Under the pieces are notes generated by a model. It searched no databases. It was not told where the DNA came from and saw only the letters and a program-made list of their open reading frames with translations. From positions 1 to 64,000 of the forward strand of contig JAKCCV010000018.1 in assembly GCA_021838785.1 (NCBI GenBank): 64,000 bases of DNA, in the 5' to 3' direction. A program made the translations under genes and the position numbers. Shown here in pieces: positions 9,618-18,450 of the stretch. Positions within the stretch are counted from its first letter, which is position 1. The number at the start of each line of letters is the position of its first letter. The stretch is from Acidobacteriota bacterium. GTDB taxonomy: Bacteria > Acidobacteriota > Terriglobia > UBA7540.

Positions 9618-9987
9618 GGCAGGCTGTCACGCCCGGCGCCGAGCCGGGACGCCGCCGCTCGACCGCCGCTTGCGAGCCTTCATTATAGCGGATAGACTCT
9701 AGGCCCGCCAAGCTGCCGAGGCCCGGCAAAGTCGTTCAACCCATCCTGACCGAACTCGCGGAGGGCAGAGGGCCTGAGCGCAACCATCCGCCGAGGGAAG
9801 GGCTAGGAGATTCAGCGGCGGCAGCTTCTCGCCTTGCGTTGCGTCTCGGCAGGCTTTAGTATGCTGTGCGAAACAACAATCGAACGGCAAGGGCGGAGTC
9901 ACTCCCCCAGCCGGACCGCGACCCTGCCACCACGGAGGCTAGTCTCAGCCTATGGCTCGTGGGGCGGCGCCGGCCGTGAAAGGACCT
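9618..9987. other. Divergent intergenic region, no gene seen
   Basis: These 370 bases separate the minus-strand exporter operon from the plus-strand dehydratase. They hold the minus promoter at 9682-9711. On the plus strand there is a weaker candidate, TTGCGT (9834-9839), then 17 bases, then TAGTAT (9857-9862). I see no convincing open frame or operator palindrome. Confidence 0.5.
9682..9711 (-). promoter_or_regulatory. Predicted sigma70 promoter for the ABC-ABC-lpxB operon
   Basis: On the minus strand there is a perfect -10 TATAAT (9682-9687) and a -35 TTGGCG (9706-9711, four of six consensus bases) with an 18-base spacer. It lies 65 bases upstream of the ATG at 9617. Confidence 0.6.
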
Positions 9988-11739
9988 ATGAAAACATCGA
10001 AGGACGCATCCGAACTCCGCAGCCGGGCGTGGTTCGGGAAGAACGACCGCTGGGGCATGGCGCACCGCGCCTGGCTGCGCGCCGAAGGTTTTAGCGAAAT
10101 CGTCTTCCAATCGAAGCCCGTTATCGGCATCTGCAACTCGTGGAGCGAACTAAACAATTGCAACGCCCATTTGCGCCAGGTGGCCGAGGCGGTAAAGCGC
10201 GGCGTGTGGGAAGCGGGCGGTTTTCCGCTCGAATTTCCTACCATCTCGCTCGGCGAGATGCTGATGAAACCGACCACCATGCTCTACCGCAACCTGATGG
10301 CGATGGACGTGGAAGAGTGCATCACGGCTTATCCGCTCGATGGCGTGGTGCTGCTTTGCGGGTGCGACAAAACCACCCCGGCGCAACTGATGGGCGCGGC
10401 CAGCGCCGACATCCCGGCGCTGATGGTTCCGGGAGGGCCGATGTTGCGCGGGATGTGCCGCGGCAAGGAAATCGGCGCCGGCACGGACATCCGCCGCTTG
10501 TGGGAGCAGGTGCGCGCCGGGCGGCTGAGCGAGGAAGAATGGTGCGAAGTGGAGTCGTGTGTTTCCCGCAGCGCGGGCCACTGCGGCGTCATGGGCACGG
10601 CATCCACCATGGCCTGCATCGCCGAAGCGCTGGGCATGACGCTTTCCGGCGCGGCCGACCTCCCGGCCAGTGATTCGCGCCGATTGGCGCTCGCGGAACG
10701 AAGCGGCCGCCGCATCGTGGAGATGATTCGAGAAGATTTGCGCCCCTCGCGCCTGATGACGCGCGAGGCTTTGGAAAACGCCCTTCGCGCCGACATGGCC
10801 ATTGGCGGCTCGACGAACGCGATCGTTCATTTGGTGGCGCTGGCCGGGCGGCTGGGAATAGATTTGCCGCTTGAAACCTTCGACACATTTTCCCGAACCA
10901 CCCCCGTGGTCGCCAACGTCCGGCCGTCGGGGAAATTTTTGATGGAAGATTTCTGCTACGCGGGCGGCCTGCGGGCGGTCCTCAAGGAGATTGCGCCGCT
11001 GCTGCACCGCGATGCCCTGACCGCAACGGGCAAAACGGTAGCGGAAAACTTGGCCGATGCCGCCTGCTTCAATCGCGAAGTCATCAAACGACTCGACCAG
11101 CCGCTTAAGCCGGAGGGCGGCACGGTCATCCTGCGCGGCAATCTGGCCCCGGCGGGCGCAGTCATCAAGCAATCGGCTGTCTCGCCGCACTTAACGCACC
11201 ACAAAGGGCGAGCCGTGGTCTTCGAGAATAATCTCGACCTGCTGGAGCGGATTGACGATCCGAAACTCGACGTGGATGAAGCCAGCATTTTAGTGCTGAA
11301 GAACTCTGGGCCGAAAGGCGCCCCCGGCATGCCCGAGTGGGGACACTTGCCGATTCCGGCCAAGTTGCTTTCTGCCGGAGTCACGGACATGGTCCGTGTG
11401 AGCGACGCCCGCATCAGCGGCACCAGCTTTGGGACTATCGTGGTCCATGTCGCGCCGGAAGCGGCAGTGGGCGGGCCGTTAGCGGTGGTTCGAAGCGGCG
11501 ACGAAATTGAACTCGATATCAAGAACCGCCGTCTGGAGTTGTTAATTCCCGAAGGCGAAATTAAAAAGCGTCTGGCGGCTTGGCGCCCGCCTCAGCCCCA
11601 TTACACGCGCGGCTACGGACGAATGTTCCTCGACCACATTTTGCAAGCGGATCAGGGGTGCGATTTCGATTTTCTGCGCGGCCGCAACGCCGCCGACCGC
11701 ACTCCGCCGCCGGAACGTTTCAAAAATCCGGCGCTCTAA
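9988..11739 (+). CDS. IlvD/Edd-family dehydratase (probable sugar-acid dehydratase)
   Basis: A 583-residue Fe-S dehydratase. The cluster-binding cysteines sit in NSWSELNNCNAH, CGCDKTTPAQ and SAGHCGVMGTASTM, and the C-terminal Mg/substrate region reads SDARISGTSFG. The HCGVMGTAST motif and N-terminus (RSRAWFG, DRWGMAHR) look more like the arabinonate/xylonate/galactonate dehydratase branch than biosynthetic IlvD. The enzyme would turn an aldonate into a 2-keto-3-deoxy acid. The ATG at 9988 has a good ribosome site (AAAGGA) seven bases upstream. The frame is open from 9952, but that extension looks unrelated to the family. Neighbouring sugar genes support a catabolic role. Confidence 0.85.
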   Translation: MKTSKDASELRSRAWFGKNDRWGMAHRAWLRAEGFSEIVFQSKPVIGICNSWSELNNCNAHLRQVAEAVKRGVWEAGGFPLEFPTISLGEMLMKPTTMLYRNLMAMDVEECITAYPLDGVVLLCGCDKTTPAQLMGAASADIPALMVPGGPMLRGMCRGKEIGAGTDIRRLWEQVRAGRLSEEEWCEVESCVSRSAGHCGVMGTASTMACIAEALGMTLSGAADLPASDSRRLALAERSGRRIVEMIREDLRPSRLMTREALENALRADMAIGGSTNAIVHLVALAGRLGIDLPLETFDTFSRTTPVVANVRPSGKFLMEDFCYAGGLRAVLKEIAPLLHRDALTATGKTVAENLADAACFNREVIKRLDQPLKPEGGTVILRGNLAPAGAVIKQSAVSPHLTHHKGRAVVFENNLDLLERIDDPKLDVDEASILVLKNSGPKGAPGMPEWGHLPIPAKLLSAGVTDMVRVSDARISGTSFGTIVVHVAPEAAVGGPLAVVRSGDEIELDIKNRRLELLIPEGEIKKRLAAWRPPQPHYTRGYGRMFLDHILQADQGCDFDFLRGRNAADRTPPPERFKNPAL

Positions 11740-11793
11740 GGACGAAGCGCCAGCCAAAACAGGCGGCCAACTCGCCGGCTCGGGCAACACAGA

Positions 11794-12729
11794 CTAGGCG
11801 GAGGCATCTTGCCGGGCAGACGCATAGGCCCGCAAGGCTTGCTCGCGCGCGATGCGCAGCGTTCGGACCGGATCGCGCCGAGGGAGAAATTCCATCGCCA
11901 AATAGCGTGGGTAGTTCAACCGGCCGAGCGTTTTGTAAATGTTGATGTAGTCAATCTCGCCCGTGCCAGGTTCGTGACGGCCGGGAACATCCGCCACGTG
12001 GCACACGCCCACCAAGTCAATGTTCTGTTCCAACTTTTGAATTAAATTCCCTTCCGCAATCTGCTCGTGGTAAAAGTCGTAAAGGAAACGCACGCGCGGG
12101 TGATTGACGGCACGTATGATCTTAAATCCTTCGGCCACCGAGGTCAGGAAATACCGCGGATCCTCTTCCGGGTCAATGTTCTCAACCAGCAGCTCATAGT
12201 CCTTTCCCTCCACAATTTCCGCGGCGCGTTTGAGACCTTCAATGCAACTTTGAACTTGCTGTTCGTGGCTGAGGCCGGGCACTATGTTGCCGGAGAGCAG
12301 GATGATGCGACGGCATTCCAAGCGCTCGCAGGCGGGAAGGATATTCCGAAGGTCGTTCAGCATGGCTTGGCGCGCTGCGGGATCGGCGAGACCGCTTTTC
12401 TCGCTGGCATGACGAAGGCCGCCCGTCGTGTCAAAGGTCAGTCCGAGTTCACGCTTCTTGCGAAGCGCGTTGCGCCAATCGGCCTCCGACCATTTCTCAA
12501 ACTCGCCGACCAATTCCACATTGCGGTAACCTGCCTCGTAAACTTTTTCCAGGCGCTCCTCGAAGGGCAACCGCTGAAAGACCGTCCACAGCATGATGGA
12601 AACATTCAACGGCGCCGGTTGGGATGGGGCGCTTGAGGAAGAAGAGACCTGGGCCGAGCTTGCCGCAGGTGCCAGCGCTCCTGCCATGGCCGCGCCCGCC
12701 AATTTTCGATGAAATTCCCGCCGATTCAT
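11794..12729 (-). CDS. Tat-exported TIM-barrel sugar isomerase/epimerase-like protein (hydroxypyruvate isomerase type)
   Basis: A 311-residue protein with a twin-arginine signal (MNRREFHRK followed by an Ala-rich hydrophobic stretch to ASSAQ) and an AP-endonuclease-2/xylose-isomerase TIM barrel. The barrel keeps metal-ligand-type segments: LLVENIDPEED, FLYDFYHEQIAEG, GVCHVADVPGRHEPGTGEIDY and AMEFLPRRD. These are typical of hydroxypyruvate isomerase-like proteins. Exported family members are common in Acidobacteriota and Planctomycetota, usually with unknown substrates. It lies 54 bases downstream of the ROK kinase, and probably shares a transcript with it. Confidence 0.78.
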   Translation of the reverse strand: MNRREFHRKLAGAAMAGALAPAASSAQVSSSSSAPSQPAPLNVSIMLWTVFQRLPFEERLEKVYEAGYRNVELVGEFEKWSEADWRNALRKKRELGLTFDTTGGLRHASEKSGLADPAARQAMLNDLRNILPACERLECRRIILLSGNIVPGLSHEQQVQSCIEGLKRAAEIVEGKDYELLVENIDPEEDPRYFLTSVAEGFKIIRAVNHPRVRFLYDFYHEQIAEGNLIQKLEQNIDLVGVCHVADVPGRHEPGTGEIDYINIYKTLGRLNYPRYLAMEFLPRRDPVRTLRIAREQALRAYASARQDASA

Positions 12730-12782
12730 TTTGCTTCACCTCCCCTGGATGCTTTCGCCGCCGAGCCGAATTGACCCCAATC

Positions 12783-13694
12783 TCAAAAATCGTTGGTCTT
12801 CGTAGTCGCCTCCGCGCGCTGGGCAAGCGCAATCGCGCCGAGCACGCCGGCGTTGTCACCGAGCCTGGGAGGAACAATGTACTCGTCTATTCCTTGGATG
12901 ACTTCGTGGATCTGGATATATCCGTTCAGCAATTCTAACGTTTGGCGCCGTACCAGCGGGAACAGGCCCGCCTGCCGCATCACCCCTCCTCCCATGATGA
13001 TTCTCTGGGGTGAAAGCGCGCAAATGAGATTCATTACCCCAAGCGCAAGGTAGTGTGCTTCAAACTTCCAGGCGGGGTGATCGCCGGGCAAATGTTCCGC
13101 CTTCTCCTTCCATCGCGCTTCCATTGCCGGGCCGCTTGACAGTCCTTCCCAACAATCGCCGTGAAACGGGCAAACACCTGCAAAGGGATCTTTTCGCCAG
13201 TCGTGCGCCACGTTCATATGACCCATCTCGGGATGGAGCGCTCCGTGAATCAGCCCTTTCTCCATCACTCCGCCGCCGCCGATTCCGGTGCCGATCGTCA
13301 AATAGACAAAGCTATCCAGGCCCTGCGCCGCGCCCCACATCCCTTCCGCTAGCGCCGCCCCATTCACGTCCGTATCAAAGCCAATAGGCACGCCGAACGC
13401 TCGGCGGATGGGGCCCACCAAATCGGTATTCCGCCAGCCGGGCTTGGGCGTTGAGGTGATGTGCCCAAAGTTCGGAGATCGGGGGTGCAAGTCAATCGGC
13501 CCGAACGATGCAATGCCGATGGCCGAGAGTTTTTCCTGCCGAGTTTGTTCGCGAAAGAATTCCACCACACGTCGGAGCGTCTCCTCGGGTGCGGTTGTGG
13601 GAAACTCAACCCGCGCTCGCAAATCTTGTGGGCCCGTGCCCACCGCGCAAACAAATTTCGTTCCACCGGATTCGATGCCACCCCACAGTGCCAT
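12783..13694 (-). CDS. ROK-family fructokinase
   Basis: A 303-residue sugar kinase. The ATP-binding ROK motif is [10 protein letters not shown] (5-14), the catalytic Asp109 lies in [13 protein letters not shown], and TIGTGIGGG is at 133-141. The zinc-binding segment has ligands of the type HPEMGH (154-159) and C175/H178/C181 in [10 protein letters not shown]. This variant is typical of the fructokinase/YdhR branch, which phosphorylates fructose (sometimes mannose) with ATP. It precedes the Tat isomerase-like gene and follows the RhaT-like permease by about 110 bases, so the three may serve one sugar route. Confidence 0.82.
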   Translation of the reverse strand: MALWGGIESGGTKFVCAVGTGPQDLRARVEFPTTAPEETLRRVVEFFREQTRQEKLSAIGIASFGPIDLHPRSPNFGHITSTPKPGWRNTDLVGPIRRAFGVPIGFDTDVNGAALAEGMWGAAQGLDSFVYLTIGTGIGGGGVMEKGLIHGALHPEMGHMNVAHDWRKDPFAGVCPFHGDCWEGLSSGPAMEARWKEKAEHLPGDHPAWKFEAHYLALGVMNLICALSPQRIIMGGGVMRQAGLFPLVRRQTLELLNGYIQIHEVIQGIDEYIVPPRLGDNAGVLGAIALAQRAEATTKTNDF

Positions 13695-13802
13695 GCTGAC
13701 TCCTCGTTTGGCCGCCGGTTAAAGCCGCCACTCCCTCAAACCGTCCCTGCTGCGACCCCAGCCGGGTTCGCAACGGAAGACCGTCTCTTCTCAGACTCCC
13801 GA

Positions 13803-14840
13803 CTAACTCAACGTCCCGCTGTAGGCCAGCGTGCAAAATCCCAAAACAAGCAAGCCGATGGCCACCAGCATGGCTCTTACTGCCTTACTCCCCGCGCCTC
13901 GCCACTCACCCGTCAAAAATCCCCACCCGCTCGACGTGACAATGATGACGGACATAAACAGCGGCCATCCCAGCACGGGCCCCATGTCGCCAATGCGGGC
14001 CATCGCGACACCGTAAATCGCCGAGCTTCCCATCCACAAAGCCGCCATGATAAAACCAAAAACCCAGTTCAACGTCGAACCTGGAGCGGCAAAGACACGG
14101 AAGCTCCGGTTCTTTCTCCAGAGATAGATGCAGTAAATCAGATAGGGCACCAACGAAGCGGTGTACAGCGGCGCCCAGATGACGTTGTATTTGTTGATCG
14201 GGCTGGCTCCGACTTGGACCGCACGTTCGACCGTCGGCGTGCAGAACGCGGCACCAAAGTTGCCCAGCGGAGAACCCAGCCCGGCCAGAATGCAAAGCGT
14301 CAGCCCGGCAGCAAAGCTCATTCTTTTCTCATGAGCCTCTGTGGCCGCAGTGGTGTTTCGCCGAAGTTGTTTTTCCTTTTCGCGCCCCGCCACCGCCGAA
14401 ATTACAATGCCCGCCAGCACCAACCCGATGCCCACAAAAAAAAACAAGCCTTCTCGCGTAAAGATCTTATCCGAATGCTGCGAGATAAACGGCACGAGCG
14501 AACCAAAGGCGGTCGAAATCCCAATCGCAATCGCGAAATTGAGCGCAATGCCCACCGCGGCAATCCCCAAACCAAAAAAGATTTGGGCCAGCCCGAAGCC
14601 GATTCCAAAAAGAATCAGCAAGGACCACTGATGCGGTGGCGTCTGCTCAAAAAATGCCACGGCGTGAGGAATCGTGGCAAAAACCAGCGCCCACGGCAAA
14701 ATCAACATTGCCCAAACGGCCCATACCGACCAGATATTTTCCCAACGCCAAGCCCGCGCGTATTTGGTCGGCGTGGCAAAACTTCCATTCAGCAGCCCTG
14801 CCAAAATCGAAAGCGCAACTCCTGCTAACACATCGGGCAT
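13803..14840 (-). CDS. RhaT-like sugar:proton symporter
   Basis: A 345-residue polytopic membrane protein with about ten hydrophobic helices. The start MPDVLAGVALSILAGLLNGSFATPTKYARAW contains the GLLNGSFATPTKY region characteristic of the L-rhamnose/H+ symporter (RhaT) family, and the length matches the family (about 344). Rhamnose is released from rhamnogalacturonan, which fits the pectinase genes elsewhere in the window. No rhamnose isomerase or kinase is seen here, so the actual substrate is unproved. The ribosome site (GAGGTG) is nine bases before the ATG. Confidence 0.78.
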   Translation of the reverse strand: MPDVLAGVALSILAGLLNGSFATPTKYARAWRWENIWSVWAVWAMLILPWALVFATIPHAVAFFEQTPPHQWSLLILFGIGFGLAQIFFGLGIAAVGIALNFAIAIGISTAFGSLVPFISQHSDKIFTREGLFFFVGIGLVLAGIVISAVAGREKEKQLRRNTTAATEAHEKRMSFAAGLTLCILAGLGSPLGNFGAAFCTPTVERAVQVGASPINKYNVIWAPLYTASLVPYLIYCIYLWRKNRSFRVFAAPGSTLNWVFGFIMAALWMGSSAIYGVAMARIGDMGPVLGWPLFMSVIIVTSSGWGFLTGEWRGAGSKAVRAMLVAIGLLVLGFCTLAYSGTLS

Positions 14841-15178
14841 GTTTTCTTCACCTCGTAGAACCTGAACACTTGAGCACGGCGCCGCTGGGCCTCGGTTGCT
14901 TTGACCCTCGGACTCCCTCTTGCGATTCCCGGCTGGACAGTCTATTGCAAAGCTTCTCGGCCTGCAACGGAATATCTCGGATCAGTGACGATGAGCTAAA
15001 CCGGCCCGCGGTGTGGCTCAAAGGTGGGAACGTGGCTCAGCAGCCAAGGCGAGGCGGCCCCGCCGAATGGCGAATTGGGCGGCGAAGCGGGAGCCTCATG
15101 CGCGTTCGCGGTTGCAAAGGATTCGTTTTCGCAGTCCAGGCGCAAAGGGACGATGATTGGCCGTGCGAAGCGTAAGTT
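14841..15178. other. Intergenic region upstream of the RhaT-like gene
   Basis: These 338 bases lie between the start of the RhaT-like gene and the end of the GGDEF/HD-GYP gene, both on the minus strand. I see no coding frame with protein-like character, no strong promoter and no clear terminator hairpin. Confidence 0.4.
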
Positions 15179-18058
15179 TCAATTGGGAGCCGACTCGGAA
15201 GGCCGGCCGGCGTTGGGAGCGACGCACTGAATGAAAGCTTGAACCAAGGGTGCATCGAAGTGGCTGCCGGCACAGCGTTCGAGCTCTGCGAGCGCCGCCT
15301 CGACGGTTCGACCGTGCTTGTAGGCGCGGCTGGAAACCATCGTGTCAAAAGAGTCGGCTACCGTCAGGATGCGCGCGCCCAGCGGGATGTCTTCGCCGCG
15401 CAGACCGTCGGGATAACCTCGCCCGTCCACCGTCTCGTGATGGTGACGAACCATGCGGCGAATGCGATTCATCCCTTTGCCCTTGAGCGGTCCCAGGATC
15501 TTTTCGCCCAGGATGGTGTGGGATTTGACAATTTCGTATTCATCCTCCGTCAGGCGTGACGGCTTGTTGAGGACTTGTTCGGGAATGCCAATCTTGCCGA
15601 TGTCATGGAGGATGCCTGCCAGACGAATTTCCTCAATTTCCGCTTCCGGCAATCCAAGATGGCGCGCCAATTGGACGGCGAAGCGAGAGACCGATTGCGA
15701 GTGGCCTTGCGTATAGTGGTCCTTGGCGTCAATGGCGAAGGCCAGGGCCGTGACGGTGTCCATCAGCGATGTGGCCTGACCGGAGGCGGAAGGCGCCGCC
15801 TCCTCAATTCGCTTTAGATACTGCTCGAAGGCATCAGGGCCGGTGGAAAACAGCCGCTTGACTGTCACCCCCAAATAGGCTTCGAGGAGCTTTTGCTCCC
15901 ACCCTGCCTGCCCGGCAGCGCCGGCCCGCGCCGCGACCCGCACGCTGTTGCCCTTGTCATGCTTGGCCAAGAACATGCCGCCGCCGGCAATACGCAAGAG
16001 CTCATCGGGAGTTGCGCCGTGCGCCGGGAAGGTGGCGATTCCGAGGCTGGCGGTAACGCCGTGGCTGGCCAGGTAGGGGTCCGAGGCGAAACTTGACCGG
16101 AGCCGTTCAGCCAAAATTTCAGCCTGCTCCGTCGTCGCCTCTGGCATCAGGACAGCAAACTCGTCCCCCCCATAACGAGCCACGGCGTTCACTTGGCGCG
16201 TTCGGGACGCTAGTAGGCGGCCCACAGCCACCAACACGCGATCCCCTTCCAGATGGCCAAAACGGTCGTTCACGCCCTTAAATCCATCGAGATCCAACAT
16301 GATAATCGAGAAGGGCCGGCCGGAGCGGGGAGCCCGTCGCCATTCGGCCTCGAGCGCCTCCATAAAAAAGCGATGCGTCTTCAGACCCGTCAACCCGTCA
16401 GTAATCGCTTGTTCCTGTGCAACCTGGAACGAACGGGCGTTGTGAAGCGCAACGGCCAACTGATCCCCCAGGGTTCGAAGCGTTAAAACATCCTGCTGGG
16501 AGAAACTGTCTTCGCGAAGACTTTCCACGCTGAGCACGCCAAGCACCTCGGCGCCGTACTTGACCGGCAAGGCCAGCGCGGAGCGCACTCGCGCATCCAC
16601 CGGCACATACCGCGATTCCTTCTCCACTTGGTTGGCAAGAACAAGCTCCCCGGTTTCGGCTGCGGCACCGGAAAGGCCGTGGCCGAGCGGGAAGGCGCGG
16701 CCGCAGAGGTTTTCGGCGTAACCCTCCTGCGCTTCCACCGCCAGCCCCTCACGCTTGGCGTCGAGCCTCTCAAACCGCACCATGTCGTAGCCAAAGGTGG
16801 TACGGATTTGATGACAGAGGCTGGCGGGGAGCTCCTGCGGATCGAGGACTGCGGCAGCCTGACGGCTCAGTTCGCTCAACAAAACAATATGTCGGGCACG
16901 CCGTTGCTCGCGCTCACAGAGGCGAGCGTTTTCCAGCGCGGCCCCGGCCTGACGAGCCAGGACTTGCAACAAATGAAGCTGCCGATCATCCAAAACCTCT
17001 TCGCGCTCATAATCCGCGACCGCCAACACCCCCGCGGAGCCATCGGAAAAATGCATGGGGACGCCGCACCAGAAGCGGAGCTGAGGGTCGGCGTGAGGGA
17101 TGCCGAGCCGGGTCGCCGCGTTGCGGACGTCACGGCCCAGCATCAGTGTCGCCCCGGAACGTAACACATGCTCTGTCAAGCCCTTGCCGCTGAGTTCCTT
17201 CCGCAAGCGCTCCTCGGCCTGGCCCTCGACCGCGGCCAAGCTCTCCATGCGTCCGTCGGCCCCGTCCCGAAAAACGATCCAAAAGTTTCGGACTCCCAAA
17301 AGCGCGGGTAATTCACGCTTGAGCACACTGAACTGCTGGCGCAGGTCCGAGGTGGCGCTGAGGGCTTCACCGATTCGGCGCAGAATCTCAAGTTCCTCAT
17401 TCTGCCGCTCAGTGATTCGTTGCAGGATGAGCTTTTCCACCCCGGCCGTCATCTGTTCCGCGACGGATTCGAGCAACCGCAATTCGCTCGGCGCGAACCG
17501 ATGGGACCCTTCACTGCCCAAAATCAGCAGGCCGCGGGACCGGTTCTCGGCTTGCAGACTTAGGGCAACGAGGGAGCCGAAGCCCTCCCGCAACAGCCAC
17601 TCGTTGAACGCAGAAAAACCCGAGTCGAGTTGCCAAGATTCCAAAGCCTCCTGACGCCGGAGGTCAGGGACCACCATCACTCGGCCCCAGCGTTCGGCGC
17701 CGGCCAAGAGCACATCGCGCAATCGAGGTTCGGAAAACTGCGCAGCGGCCGAATCTGAGAGCCCGTGACAGCCGACATAGCTCAACTCGTGGCCCTCGGA
17801 GAGGTCCACAAGGATCAGGCCACGGTCCAGCCCCATGGTCTCTAAGGCGGCACGGAGGATTTCATCTAGCGACTGGCGCAAATCGCCAGAGGTTGAGATA
17901 CGGTCGGTCAAGTGGTGAAGTTTGGCAAACTTGCGAATCACGGCGTCATCGCGGCGCGCTTGCCGTTTTGCGCTCAGCCAGCGCGTGACGCCATAAACGA
18001 TTGCGCCACCACAGCCCAGAATGAAAAGAACAGTGATTGGGGAAATACAGTTAATCAT
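15179..18058 (-). CDS. Membrane-anchored GAF(3)-GGDEF-HD-GYP c-di-GMP signalling protein
   Basis: A 959-residue protein with one N-terminal membrane helix (8-27) and three GAF-like sensor domains (about 50-210, 225-380, 390-545). A GGDEF domain follows (550-710; intact RYGGDEF at 628-634), then an HD-GYP phosphodiesterase domain (775-940; HD 818-819 in HDIGKIGIPE, GYP 881-883). Both the synthesis and the hydrolysis site look intact. The RxxD inhibitory site is not visible just before GGDEF (the local sequence is RQVN), so feedback inhibition may be absent. GGDEF joined to HD-GYP is less common than GGDEF-EAL. The ATG at 18058 is preferred over a GTG at 18067. It is preceded by its own promoter and structured leader. 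Confidence 0.9.
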   Translation of the reverse strand: MINCISPITVLFILGCGGAIVYGVTRWLSAKRQARRDDAVIRKFAKLHHLTDRISTSGDLRQSLDEILRAALETMGLDRGLILVDLSEGHELSYVGCHGLSDSAAAQFSEPRLRDVLLAGAERWGRVMVVPDLRRQEALESWQLDSGFSAFNEWLLREGFGSLVALSLQAENRSRGLLILGSEGSHRFAPSELRLLESVAEQMTAGVEKLILQRITERQNEELEILRRIGEALSATSDLRQQFSVLKRELPALLGVRNFWIVFRDGADGRMESLAAVEGQAEERLRKELSGKGLTEHVLRSGATLMLGRDVRNAATRLGIPHADPQLRFWCGVPMHFSDGSAGVLAVADYEREEVLDDRQLHLLQVLARQAGAALENARLCEREQRRARHIVLLSELSRQAAAVLDPQELPASLCHQIRTTFGYDMVRFERLDAKREGLAVEAQEGYAENLCGRAFPLGHGLSGAAAETGELVLANQVEKESRYVPVDARVRSALALPVKYGAEVLGVLSVESLREDSFSQQDVLTLRTLGDQLAVALHNARSFQVAQEQAITDGLTGLKTHRFFMEALEAEWRRAPRSGRPFSIIMLDLDGFKGVNDRFGHLEGDRVLVAVGRLLASRTRQVNAVARYGGDEFAVLMPEATTEQAEILAERLRSSFASDPYLASHGVTASLGIATFPAHGATPDELLRIAGGGMFLAKHDKGNSVRVAARAGAAGQAGWEQKLLEAYLGVTVKRLFSTGPDAFEQYLKRIEEAAPSASGQATSLMDTVTALAFAIDAKDHYTQGHSQSVSRFAVQLARHLGLPEAEIEEIRLAGILHDIGKIGIPEQVLNKPSRLTEDEYEIVKSHTILGEKILGPLKGKGMNRIRRMVRHHHETVDGRGYPDGLRGEDIPLGARILTVADSFDTMVSSRAYKHGRTVEAALAELERCAGSHFDAPLVQAFIQCVAPNAGRPSESAPN

Positions 18059-18164
18059 GCCACCCACCGGACGCCCTCCAGTTTAGAGCGCGATCCTTGC
18101 GCCTTTCAGCTCGAGTTGAAAAGCCAGGAACCCTCCTCCGACTGGCGTTGATCCGATGAGGACC

Positions 18165-18187
18165 GTGAGGAGCATGTCTTTCCTCAC
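18165..18187 (-). promoter_or_regulatory. Leader stem-loop 2 of the c-di-GMP gene
   Basis: The perfect 7-base inverted repeat GTGAGGA/TCCTCAC has a nine-base loop. It lies four bases downstream of stem-loop 1 in the same leader. Two adjacent stems within a 180-base leader suggest a structured regulatory RNA. I could not match them to a known riboswitch consensus. Confidence 0.45.
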
Positions 18188-18191
18188 ACAC

Positions 18192-18220
18192 GCGGGCTTG
18201 CCCCTACCTGCAAGTCCCGC
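18192..18220 (-). promoter_or_regulatory. Leader stem-loop 1 of the c-di-GMP gene
   Basis: On the minus strand GCGGG, a bulged A and CTTGC pair with GCAAG-CCCGC around an eight-base loop (AGGTAGGG). That is a ten-pair GC-rich stem just after the predicted transcript start. No U tract follows, so it is not an obvious terminator. Riboswitch, attenuator or RNA-stability roles are all possible. Confidence 0.45.
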
Positions 18221-18243
18221 ATCTACCAAGCAGCGTTGAAGTG

Positions 18244-18272
18244 ACTTTACACGCCCCGCGGAGCGTTGTCAA
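18244..18272 (-). promoter_or_regulatory. Strong predicted sigma70 promoter for the c-di-GMP gene
   Basis: On the minus strand there is a perfect -35 TTGACA (18267-18272), exactly 17 bases of spacer and a -10 TAAAGT (18244-18249, four of six bases). It is one of the best promoters in the window. It lies about 186 bases before the ATG at 18058. Confidence 0.65.
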
Positions 18273-18450
18273 TAGCCATCTGCGCCATTACCCAAGCGAT
18301 CACCCATTGCGCCTCTGGAGCTCTCGGTCGAAACAGCTTGCCTTTCGGATGGTCCCGAATCAGGGCTGGAATGAGGGATCATCCAGATTTTCCCAAGGCG
18401 GCCTGCGCATGAGGTCGGGGAAGCTGCTTGCCCCGCGGCCTTCCGTCGGT

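Larger units (their letters stand above)
18059..18450. other. Intergenic region holding a promoter and structured 5' leader
   Basis: These 392 bases separate the Tat isomerase-like gene from the c-di-GMP gene, both minus strand. They contain a near-consensus promoter (18244-18272) and two tandem stem-loops (18192-18220, 18165-18187). The leader from the predicted transcript start to the ATG is about 180 bases. No open frame in it looks real. Confidence 0.55.

Noticed and set aside
13461-14828. 455-codon plus-strand frame opposite the ROK kinase and RhaT-like genes
   Set aside because: It is rich in Arg, Pro, Gln and Asn, with no hydrophobic core, and is antisense to real genes.
18165-18272. 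Canonical c-di-GMP (GEMM) riboswitch
   Set aside because: The conserved internal bases expected of GEMM-I were not seen. Only two simple hairpins are supported.
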